DNA of 64,000 nucleotides from Bombardia bombarda (taxonomy: Eukaryota > Ascomycota > Sordariomycetes > Sordariales > Lasiosphaeriaceae), in contig JAULSR010000001.1 in the NCBI GenBank assembly GCA_030512295.1, positions 6,037,001-6,101,000 on the forward strand, written 5' to 3'. A program made the position numbers and the translations under genes. Each line of letters starts with the position of its first letter. Positions within the stretch are counted from its first letter, which is position 1. This document shows, one piece after another, positions 1 through 9,634 of the stretch. A model generated the notes under the pieces. The model searched no databases. It was given only the letters and a program-made list of their open reading frames with translations, and was not told where the DNA came from.

Positions 1-584
1 TCCAAGCTACCCAGTGAACAATATTATGAGTCAAATGGATTATTACCTGGCAGATAAGGGGGTAGTCAAAGTAAAGAGTTTATGTTGGACATCGATTCGA
101 GGTTACCTTTGACTGAATGGTACGCTCAAGCTGATTGCAACATGGGAGGCATCTGTGGACCAAAACTCACCTGCCCAGGATTGCGGTATGGTTTGAGTTG
201 TATTATAAAGGTCGAATTTTCTAGAATCTTAACTTGATGGGTGCTGGATCTCGGCAACTTAAAGCTTAACTCAATGCTCTACAGCCCATCGGATCATGAA
301 CCCTGAGCTTGCATGTGCTCACCCACAGAACCAGAATACAATATTTATGGAAAAAATACACCATTCTTCCCACCTAACACTTCAATAGAAAATAAAGGAA
401 AAAATATCTAAGCTGGCCATCCACGACAAACAAACCACGCCACATACAATTTCAAGACCGACCCACACACACATCGACCGTAATATCACCACTGTGACCC
501 TCGAAGTCCAACCACCAGTACCCCAGTTTGCAGCACGCAAAGCCCACCTCTAACCAATTCCCGCCGCACCAACGGTAGTTTGCC
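1..584. other. Left-edge region, no gene recognised
   Basis: No open frame with recognisable protein sequence is visible on either strand. The stretch is A/T-leaning up to about 420 and then becomes C/A-rich, probably the 5' flank of the small gene that follows. It could hold the untranslated end of a gene lying to the left of the window. Confidence 0.4.
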
Positions 585-652
585 TTGCGACACCCACAAG
601 CCACGAACTCGCGACCTACACCAAGCATCCTAACCTTCGCGAACCACAACAA

Positions 653-1201
653 ATGTGCATCCACTACACAAACGTCCGCTGGGCCTGCCAGGGCTGGTCC
701 AAAAAGCCCTGCAAAAGACCAAGCCCCAACCTCGAGCCCAAACTATACCACTGCCTCCGATACCACACCCACAGGCGACCTCTACGCACATCCCCGCCCT
801 GCGAGACAACCTTTGACGACACCCAGCCCTTCTACAAGTCCCTCGCCTGCCCGTACCACCACGCCAAGCGGCTCAAGACCCTCGACGCCCACTGGGCCGC
901 CGAGTGGGAGTGGCTGGACCAAGAAACGCCGAAATGGTCTGCAGTACACAACGACTGGCATCAATTTGTCGTGCTGAACGAGCAACAACAGACACAGAAG
1001 AGGGCCGAGATTATCCAGGGGGGTCTGAAATACGCTAACGAGCATGAAACTGAGTTTTACAAGGGGCTGTTGGTGTGGCAGCTCATCACCATGAAGAATA
1101 TGAGGCGCGAGAGGAAGGTGTGGCAGAAGAGTCTTGGAGATGAGATTGTGGGGGAGAAGAAAAAGTCGCCGGCGCCGGGGACAAGGGGGGGAAATCCATG
1201 A
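653..1201 (+). CDS. Small Cys/Trp-rich hypothetical fungal protein
   Basis: This is a 182-residue open frame from an ATG at 653 to the stop at 1199-1201. I do not recognise its function. The N-terminal half holds spaced cysteines (residues in MCIHYTNVRWAC, KKPCKR, YHCLRY, PPCETT, LACPYHH), which suggests a small metal-binding or disulfide-stabilised head. The C-terminal half is charged and predicted helical, rich in W, Q, E and K, and ends in a basic tail. Fungal genomes often carry lineage-specific proteins that begin MC followed by spaced cysteines, and this has that look. The alternative plus frame at 585-977 is low-complexity S/T/P and looks like a shadow. An upstream coding exon cannot be excluded, because the sequence before 653 is also G+C rich and open. 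Confidence 0.45.
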   Translation: MCIHYTNVRWACQGWSKKPCKRPSPNLEPKLYHCLRYHTHRRPLRTSPPCETTFDDTQPFYKSLACPYHHAKRLKTLDAHWAAEWEWLDQETPKWSAVHNDWHQFVVLNEQQQTQKRAEIIQGGLKYANEHETEFYKGLLVWQLITMKNMRRERKVWQKSLGDEIVGEKKKSPAPGTRGGNP

Positions 1202-1485
1202 TCTGGGACACGGACACGGACCGCCCTAGCGGGAGCGGGAGTGGGAGCCGCAGAAGGATGGAGGAGAAGGATGGTCAGGGTAGTGATGCGGATGATACTG
1301 ATGTAGGGAAATGGAAGTAGTAGTGGTGGAGATTTTCAAGTTGTTTCTTGTAAGCCGAGAAGAAAGAACCCGAAAGGCACGGGGGCTTTGCATGGAAGAG
1401 CTCCAGTCCCCTCACTATCCAAACCCGCAGCATATGGCGCTCATCTCCCTCGTTGTCTAAATTTCATGACCTTCAGTTCTAGTCC

Positions 1486-4485
1486 TCAGCAGCTTTTATC
1501 TGTCTTTGGGTATCTCTCGAGCAGCGCCTTTGCTGCCGATGCGGCCGTCGCCGCTGCAAAGTTCTGCCACAACTTGTTCTTGTGGCTGTCTGCATAATCA
1601 CAAACTCCCTTGATCACGATGCTGGGCAGTTGGTCCCAGACTCCAGTGCCTTCCATCTCAAAGGCAAGAATGCCATTCTCTTCCGCAATTCTGTCGCGTT
1701 CCAGACCAAACTTCATGAGTTTGTCGCCCGAACCTACACGCCCAACAAATATTGAAGGGGCTTGGGCCGCTTTAGGATCAAGGCCTGACTTAGCAGTCAG
1801 ACGCTCCCGTGGTACAAGGTACTTGGTTTCGCACCCGAGAACCTCACACGATAGTTCTCGAGACTTCTCGCAAACGTAATTCGATGCTTCCTGGTGCTTG
1901 GCGCATGTGCACTGCATTGAGAGCGGGTGATGGTGCCTGTGCTGGTAGCTGGGCTGGAAGAGGATGTCCCGAGTGGGACCGGGATACAGATACTTTCTCC
2001 CACCCGTACTGTTTTGTATATCTTCAAGAAAAGTTGCAGTTCGTTCCTCCAGCTTCATTCGACCACGGTCGGTCTCAAACAATGCAAGAAGGTTGGAGAT
2101 GTTCCTGTCGGGGCGACCGAGTCTGTCCTCCACAGTATCTCTGATCATAAACCCATCGGCGTATTGTCTCCCAAGGTCATATTGGACAATGGTCTTGCTG
2201 ATCACTACATCACCCAGTATAAGCTCTTCGACTGCCTCAGAGCGCGGAACACCGCCGCAGATACCGATCACAAGGGCAATTCTCAGTTGAGGATAGCTTG
2301 ATCGAAGACTGGCAGCTGCGCCAGTTGCGCTGACTTTCCCCATGTTGGAGAGAAGCACCAGCACGACATGGAACTTTCCAATGCGGCCGGTTGTGTAGAC
2401 GTTTTTATCCCCAACAGCCCTACCGTAGCAGTCGCCATCCTCATCATAGAATTCGTCTATGAGAAGAGATACGGCATTGTATTCGCGAGGAAGTGCGCAA
2501 AGTATCGCAATCTCAAACTTGTCCCGTCTATCAGGAGAAGGTGGTCTGATTAAGGGCAGATTGGGCGTGTAACGTGGATGGAGTGGCAGCCGGGCCTCAA
2601 AAGGTGGTCTTCTCCAGGACGGCCTCCTCGCCGCTGATATCGGTTTGGGAGAGGCATAATACGTTTCCTCTGGATTTTCATATGGGATCAAGGTTTTCTT
2701 TGCTAGCGGGAGCTCGGATGTGGAATCTCGTCGCTTTCGCTTTGAAGTCTGTGGGTGGACTATGAGCTCAAGGTATCGAACAACCTTCTCATGTATCGCT
2801 TTCCTCAACAGCTTGCTTGCGGCTGAAGCTGTTTGCTGATGTTGATGCCTTGGCATACCCATGTGCAGATATAGGCATCCTTCAACGGCTCTCAAATAGT
2901 CGCTATTCCCATTCTTTTCGGCGTTATCAACGAACGCGCACAGCTGACCCCATTTCTGCGCGTTGGCACTACTCTCTGGCTGTATATCCATTTGTATCTT
3001 CTCCCCAAAGTCAATCTCAAGTAGCAATTTGGCAAACGCAAGAAGGACGGGATTGCCTGGACCTATTGATTTGAGCAACTCCAGGGGTACATGACCGAAT
3101 GGTTTTGGTCTCAGCAAGAGGTAGGTCGTCAAGTGAGAATCCGAGGACCTTGGAAAGTAGATGCTCTCTGGTTTCCAAGTGTATGAAGCCAAGTCGAGAT
3201 CCTGGTCGATGAAATCCATCAAGCATCTGGCTAGCGTCAGGGCTAAGAGAGCCTTCTCTTGAGTGCTGTATATTTTCTCTGTTTTACCATCCAGGTAGTC
3301 GCTTGGAGACATCCGACGGAAGGCCTTTTGATCGAAGAGTTCACTCAGTGTTAATGATTCAGTAATCATGGTGCCTGAAGATGGTTCGGACGATGATTGC
3401 ATCCTGTCTGAGATATCGAAGAATCCCGGGCCATCCACAAAGAGATAAAGCTTCTTCCCCCTCTCCCTCGCTCGTTGTAGTATATTGCACATACTCTCTT
3501 TAATTTCTTTGTCTTCGCACTCATGTTCTATTCTAAGTGAACATTCCGTTAGATTTTGAATCCATGTGGCTGTAAACTCGGTCGCTGGGGTTGGGAAAGC
3601 GTACTTGAACGGACCACACCTAGCCTCTTGCCAAATGCTTCTGTCTGGGCAGCCTGACACAAACATATCCAGGGCGGGTTCATGGGCGGGCTTGGTATAC
3701 CACTCATCTGAGACCTTAAGCCTGATTTCATGTGTCTCTCCACAATCCCGGCGACGGAATTCGCTGAATATGGCATTTAGCAGAATGCTTGCGCGCTTCT
3801 CAGATACATCATCTCCTGTCTGCTGCGCTGAATCCTCGACCGGCAGTTGAGTCTGATGTATGAAGCTGGAATAGACGTCTTCTGGTGTATGTGCTTCGTT
3901 TACCAAACGTTCTAGGAAGGCCCTCCATCTGACAGCCCGTTCAATGGCTGCTTCACCAAATGGTCCATCGGAAAGGTGAAAAAGCGCCGAATCTGGAGGC
4001 CCAACTACCAGATTAAACCGTTCGGGTGCTGTTTTGCCCAAGAAGTCGACCAGAAGGCTCAAATTGGGGTAATCGTCATCAAGGGTTGCGATGCTGTAGG
4101 TCACGGGTACTGCTTGTGAATAAGCAGGCGGTGAAGCCCTACCCTCAAACGAGTGAAACATGTAGTCGGGCTCGTCCTCATCTAAGCCTTGAAGAGACGC
4201 TAGAAGATTATGATTGACCATGGCATTGAGCGAAGCCAAAAGATCGTGCGCCATTTGATCCATGCTGTCAAAGTCGCTGGGTGAGAGGGGAGCGATGACG
4301 AGGGCTGTGTTCAAGATGTAGCGCAGATCGGCCTCGAAGAAGGCGGCATTATTTTGCAGCCTGTCCGGTCGCTTATCTGGCCTCCCGCGGCTATTCGCGC
4401 GTCTTATGAAGCGAGCGAGTCTGTCCGATAGGTGTGACCTGAGGGCCTGGAGCCCGTTCCATCCAGGCGACTGGGACGGAAGCAT
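1486..4485 (-). CDS. DUF7580 - nucleoside phosphorylase (PNP_UDP) fusion protein
   Basis: This is a single-exon 999-residue protein starting at an ATG at 4485. Roughly the first 600 residues resemble the fungal DUF7580 region: helical, with a central VDGPGFFDIS segment, then a conserved block with LALTLARCLMDF and a tryptophan followed by SIYFP. A short basic linker follows at about 600-650. Residues from about 656 form a nucleoside phosphorylase fold domain: FEIAILCALPREY opens it, IGICGGVP is the phosphate/ribose loop region, FEMEGTGVWD is the MEG nucleoside-binding signature, and VIKGVCDYADSHK is the late strand with its Asp. A Cys/His insert (CTCAKH, VCEKS, CEVLGCE) lies inside the domain. 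NP domains are common N-terminal effector modules of fungal NLRs; here the domain is C-terminal and there is no NB-ARC or NACHT. It shares a 415-bp promoter with the zinc-finger gene at 4901. Family calls are strong; a role in self/non-self response is inference. Confidence 0.85.
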   Translation of the reverse strand: MLPSQSPGWNGLQALRSHLSDRLARFIRRANSRGRPDKRPDRLQNNAAFFEADLRYILNTALVIAPLSPSDFDSMDQMAHDLLASLNAMVNHNLLASLQGLDEDEPDYMFHSFEGRASPPAYSQAVPVTYSIATLDDDYPNLSLLVDFLGKTAPERFNLVVGPPDSALFHLSDGPFGEAAIERAVRWRAFLERLVNEAHTPEDVYSSFIHQTQLPVEDSAQQTGDDVSEKRASILLNAIFSEFRRRDCGETHEIRLKVSDEWYTKPAHEPALDMFVSGCPDRSIWQEARCGPFKYAFPTPATEFTATWIQNLTECSLRIEHECEDKEIKESMCNILQRARERGKKLYLFVDGPGFFDISDRMQSSSEPSSGTMITESLTLSELFDQKAFRRMSPSDYLDGKTEKIYSTQEKALLALTLARCLMDFIDQDLDLASYTWKPESIYFPRSSDSHLTTYLLLRPKPFGHVPLELLKSIGPGNPVLLAFAKLLLEIDFGEKIQMDIQPESSANAQKWGQLCAFVDNAEKNGNSDYLRAVEGCLYLHMGMPRHQHQQTASAASKLLRKAIHEKVVRYLELIVHPQTSKRKRRDSTSELPLAKKTLIPYENPEETYYASPKPISAARRPSWRRPPFEARLPLHPRYTPNLPLIRPPSPDRRDKFEIAILCALPREYNAVSLLIDEFYDEDGDCYGRAVGDKNVYTTGRIGKFHVVLVLLSNMGKVSATGAAASLRSSYPQLRIALVIGICGGVPRSEAVEELILGDVVISKTIVQYDLGRQYADGFMIRDTVEDRLGRPDRNISNLLALFETDRGRMKLEERTATFLEDIQNSTGGRKYLYPGPTRDILFQPSYQHRHHHPLSMQCTCAKHQEASNYVCEKSRELSCEVLGCETKYLVPRERLTAKSGLDPKAAQAPSIFVGRVGSGDKLMKFGLERDRIAEENGILAFEMEGTGVWDQLPSIVIKGVCDYADSHKNKLWQNFAAATAASAAKALLERYPKTDKSC

Positions 4486-4900
4486 CTTTGGTTTTTTTTG
4501 TTTTTTTTTTTTGTCAGGCCCAGTCGGTCATTCGATGACGATGACTGCTGAGGGAGGAGAAAATGATTCGATCATTCGACGCTCTGCCAACAGTGCCAAG
4601 ACCTCCCACCCAGCTGCAGTCGCACCTTCTTAATCAGTAGCTTTAGCCGCCTAACCGGGAATGTATATATACCTAGTACCGTACTGTACATACTACCTAT
4701 CCTACATCGAATCATAATCGAGCGGGGTAAGGGATAAGGTACCTTAGTAATCGGACGCAGAGCCTCAACTACCTCCCATACCAACTTTAGGTACCTTATC
4801 CTACTTACCTATAGGTACACAGGTACCTACTAGTACCTTAGTTAAACACTTTCGGGTCGATTATGACCACATCACACGCGCCTGACCGTAGCGAAGGACC
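4486..4900. promoter_or_regulatory. Bidirectional promoter with TAGGTACCT-type repeats
   Basis: This 415-bp spacer separates two divergent start codons (4485 minus, 4901 plus). A T-rich run lies at about 4491-4513, next to the minus-strand start. From about 4655 to 4850 the sequence is dense in TACCTA, GGTACCTT and TAGGTAC words, many of them palindromic. No TATA box is obvious apart from TATATATACC near 4663. Confidence 0.5.
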
Positions 4901-7542
4901 ATGGAAGAGACACCCCCTGAAGACATCAACGGAATTTACAATCTCGCCGTTGAGTGCGAAGACCTATTCGCCGATCACGTTTCGCGGCTTAATCGTGAAG
5001 AGCAGAAGAGTGGTGCCGCAATCGTATCGGAGCTTGGTCAACGATTTGCCATTTGGGCTAGTTTTTTGGGCGTTTTTGCCGATCCGAAAATCAGTCTTGA
5101 CCGTAGACTTAGACATCATGCCGACATCCAGGATCAGGTCCTCCGTCTGCTGGATATCATGCAGCAAAATCTTTTATTTCGTAAGCCTTACATTGACTGC
5201 CTGCGATAACCCACCGCCAAGCTTTCACTCACGCATGGCTAGAGGTACGCCAGCTGACGTCTCTCTTTCTAGTATATGAGCCCAATCGCTCACCTGAAGC
5301 TATGAAGCTTGACTCTAACTCCGGTCGCATCAGCTACCTTGCTCTAGAGGCAATCACAGGAGCGATAAAGCGCCTCAACCAACTCGGTATTGCCATCAGG
5401 CGGTCACCCGTGGCGCGTCACTCAGCGAAAGCCAAAATACTTGCAGAAAAGTTCAATCTCACTACCTTTGCGGAGATCGCAAACCATATAATAAAAGCAC
5501 TCTATCCTGGTGCTGGCGAGGACCTCATGGAGCATCTAGCGCGGTCTATGATAGACACATACGTCCGCTACCTTGAACGGAAGTCTCGTCATGAGAAGCT
5601 TCAACTCCGCCGACCTCAACCAGTTATCCGCAGTTCCCTTCTCGCTATTATAGAGGAGCCGACGACACAAATGGAAACCGAGGGCACAATAGGAGTAGAG
5701 GTACAAATGCCTCAGCATAGCGTACCTCTCAAGCCAACCATACACCACCATCATCCTCCGTCTCGACCCAGTCAAACATTTGCTCAGTCTGAACCCACGT
5801 CCTTCAACAGCCATGAAGTGAACAAAAGACTGAGAAGGATGGTTAAACCCTCTATCAAAAGCAAGACCAAGTCTATTTTGACCAACCAGGCAAACTATCC
5901 CAGAATGGCCAAGGGGAGTATGTCATGTGAATGGTGCTTCAGTCCCCTTCAGATTGATACATTGGAAGGCACAGAATGGAAGTAAGCACAGTTGAATCCC
6001 ATCTCCAGTCAAAACTCGGCATTAGTCTAATCATTTCATTCCAATAGTCAGCATATTAACGAAGACCATTTACCTTACGTCTGTGTCTCGGATAAGTGTG
6101 GTGAGCCGTTAATCCGATTCGCTAGCTCGACAGAGTGGTTTCAACACATGCTTACTGTCCATGGTCGAAATTGGAATCGTGAAGTTTACGCTCCCTCTAC
6201 TTGGAAATGCCCACTATGTAATGATGACGATACCACGTTTATCAGGCCCATTGATCTCGCTGTGCACATTGAAGGCTTCCACCAGAACGTCTTTACCGAG
6301 CATCAGTCTCAGGCGATCGTACGTCAGAGTCGCTTCCGTTCCCCAAGGGCACGAGATATTTGCCCTCTCTGTTGTTTTTCAATGGACCAAAATGATTCCT
6401 TACAGGAAAAGACCGGCGATGTTAAGGAAGAGTCGACTATGAAGGACACAACTCGTGGAGCAAACTTTTCTCATGGGAAAAACAAGCGTGTCAAAACAGA
6501 GACTGGCTTTATGCAATCCAGTTGGAAGGACGTTGGGGATCCTGAAGAGAAACAAGACAGCGACTACGAACAAGGTGCCGAACCTGGTGACAGCTCCGCA
6601 AAAGTGCCACTCAGCGCCGAGACAGTCGCTAGTCACGTTGCTGCACATCTCCAGGGTATCATGCTCCTTACCCTTCGCAGTATATCCATAGACATCAGAA
6701 TGGGTGTATTCGAAGACAACCAAAGTACATCAAAAAGTACCGATAATAATTCCTCGCGGGTTGGCTCGAGCCAGACCGATCCCGAGCCCGAACCAGACAT
6801 TCCTGATGCCGTTTGGGAAAACGAAAATAGAAATGACACCTCTTTGGAAGGTGACGTTCCATTATCCACTAGGGATGTGAATTGGGATCAAGTCCCGAAG
6901 AATGAGCCGGCCCCGGAAAATGATTTGTTTTTGCAGAGGGTGATTGAATCAGGTGCCTACCAGTCTCATGCTTCAGTCGAAAATCTTGCTCGGCGTGATT
7001 TTAGCGTACCGCCACGACTCAGGATTCAGATACCACCTGCGGAACTATTTATGCCCAAGACGGAACTCAGCAGTGTCAGTCCAATTGAGTTTGCTCCATT
7101 TCTTGACCACATCAGTCCATTGGATGAGAACAAGACTGGTATCCCACCTGCGGAACCATTTATGTCCGATACAGAACTAAGCAGAACTAGTCTACTTGGG
7201 TTTGATGAAATTTTTGATAGCATCGGTTCATTGGACGAGATCAAGTTGTGGACCATTCCTCCTGCAACGGATAGCGATTCGGATGATAGCAGTCCAGTTT
7301 ATTCAAGTGTATCCGAGGGTATCAGCCTACATAGCCAGGATGAAGCCTTAGACCAGATCAGTCCAGTTGATGCGACTGTATCAAAGCGTACTACTGTCCG
7401 TCGATTTGGTAATGATGGATTTTCAGATGATATCAGTCCGATTGAAACGGATGAGTTTCTAGATGGTATCAGTCTACTTGGTACTGATGAATCAGACAGT
7501 TCTGGTCCATCTTCTGAGGAGCATGAGACTGCTAGGACTTAG
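4901..7542 (+). CDS. Three-exon acuF-like C2H2 zinc-finger protein with acidic repeat tail
   Basis: Exons are 4901-5180, 5273-5981 and 6048-7542, giving 827 residues. Both introns (92 and 66 bp) have GT-AG ends and keep frame across blocks typical of the family. The ATG at 4901 sits in a good context (gaccATGG). The N-terminal half is the conserved helical region seen in fungal zinc-finger proteins of this type (RISYLALEAITGAIKRLNQ, AIRRSPVARHS). A first finger spans CEWCF to HINEDH (about 314-336) and a second cluster follows (YVCVSDKCG, WFQHMLTVH, WKCPLC, HIEGFH, ICPLCC; about 342-440). This matches proteins annotated as oxidoreductase acuF-like C2H2 zinc finger, which often sit near NLR genes. 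The last 150 residues are acidic, with a repeated D-x-I-S-P-[LVI]-[DE] motif. Function is unknown; a regulatory or adaptor role is inference. Confidence 0.85.
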
Positions 7543-9634
7543 AGGGCGCGTATACAAGTTATCGCGTGGTATATAAGGGAAGTTGGTTGCTAAAGAGGCA
7601 ACGATAGTGCTTTGTTTTCTCGTCACACAAGTTGAGAGGCTCATCTAGTTATAATATACCTAGATACCTTAGTTACAGCAGAACCTAAAAGCTTGACCCT
7701 ACAATTACTGCTAAATTAACACGTAGGTTCGGGATAACGATCTTATGAGTTCTTTTATTTCAGAGGTTGAAAGACACATAATCTGGAAGAATTGGTGATA
7801 ATCACAGTCATCTTGAACAGTTTGGCACATTGTCACAAGATCGTTGGGTGCCTGTATATCAATCATCCAGAACCTTATGGGTTCTAACGCGGCCATATAG
7901 ATCAGGCTCGTGGTATCTACAGCGGCTCGGGTAGTGACACTCACCGTCCGGACCTAGAGACCACAACTTAGGTACAATTATGGTCAATAAGTCTGCTAAC
8001 ACACATGCATCCACTTTTACCAAAGCGGCCAAAAGTTACCACATACAACACACCACGGCTTGTTCACTTATTCTCCAATAACATCCAAAGGAAGGTCATT
8101 CAATAGCCCTGAAGTCATAAATTAAGGTGATGCATATTGGTTGTATGCTTTACGTATTATGGTAGTGTGGCGTGGTTTATTACGTGTGTCTGTTGCAGTT
8201 GACTAGCTGGGTTAGGGTTATGCACAGTAAATTATCCTTACCTTTATTACTAACATATATATTTTACTCTTATTACGTTGGCTTTACCACCCTTTCGGGT
8301 CTCTGTTGATTAAATACTTACCTGTTATTATATTATCATCAAAGACGCTTCCTTTGGTCAGGAATGTGAGGAATTTGGCCCAGAATTGAATGACTTCGAA
8401 GATGTCAAAGGTAGTGTGTTTGTGGTGGTTTTGGGTGAGAAAAGTGGGTGTGTCAGTAGACTTATTGACCAATACTGTACCTACGTAGTCATATCCGCTC
8501 TACCCTTATTCTAGAAGTACCTACCTGTCCTTGATTTCAACCACCGTTCATTGCTATCTTTACACACAGCTGGATGGCTAGATATGTCTATTTGTTTTGG
8601 GGAAGTTTTTCTATCATGGTGGCTTAAAGGAGACTGAAAAGAATTGACCTAGTAAAACATGAAGTGGCGTTGGACCGATCATAGTCTGAATCAGTGTAAG
8701 AACCGCTTGCCTACATCGGAGAAGGATCATATCAGTTCAAATTAATTATTTTATTTCAGGCGCGGATATATGGCCCTGGGTTTTCTTCCCAGTCAATCAG
8801 GCTGATAATATCCGGTTCAATGAGCCAGTAAAGTACCAGGCCGGAGGCGGGAAGAACCCGGTTGGATAATCCTGGTGAACCAGATGCCCGGTTCCGCGCA
8901 CCCATCTACTAGACTGTTACACTTTTTATACATGGCATACATAATGGCTCTAGAATCTCATCACGATATGCACGCATCGTTACAGATAGTGCCTCGGCAA
9001 ACGAAGGCATGCACTGTTTGCATGTTGACAACGTAGCACTACTGGTAGAATACCCCTGAATATCACCGATAGCATCCCTCCAGCAGTGCATCCGGGACAC
9101 GATAACGGCAATCTGGTTCCTGCGCGTTGTAGACGAGTGCTACCAAGCATCAACCTGCAAAGGGGAAGAGGTCCACTTATTCTATCATCAGCCTGCAAGA
9201 TACTATGATAGGTATACCCACACTTAGAGGCCAAGAGTATCGATCGTGCATCCTCTCAACGGCTGGATGGTCCCGCGTACGTGGGGGGTCTAATATACCT
9301 AGACAGCCCATGTTTGGTCTGGATGCGGCTTTTGAAGTAGTCTTGCGCGTACTCTTGCGCGTACACTTTATACGGAAGTGGCTATCTGCTCTTCTGTTGA
9401 CGCTGTTGGTCAAGTCCTCGTATTCTTTTCTCTTATCAAATTAATTTTCATGTGTCATTGACCAAAGAATGCTACCGGATATGATAGTGAGCGTCGCTTT
9501 GGAGTATGGCATCTCGAATTAGGTACCATTAGTCCATCTGTTTGCATCGGGCTCCTACTACTACTTAACCAGTGCCAAGTTCAAGCTTACAGACAGTGTC
9601 AGCTTTGCCCATGGTAATCACGCACTCGTTCACC
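7543..9634. other. 2.1-kb intergenic region, no gene recognised
   Basis: Open frames here are short and show no recognisable protein sequence. The region is A/T-rich, especially 8100-8360. A G+C-richer island lies at about 8760-8900. This could be a decayed mobile-element remnant, but I see no terminal repeats, transposase or reverse-transcriptase motif to support that. Confidence 0.4.

Noticed and set aside
585..977. 130-codon Ser/Thr/Pro-rich frame overlapping the small Cys-rich gene
   Set aside because: Low-complexity composition from C-rich DNA; the overlapping frame at 653 has a more protein-like sequence.
8210..8220. TTAGGG word suggesting telomeric repeat
   Set aside because: It occurs once only and is not in tandem, so it is expected by chance.
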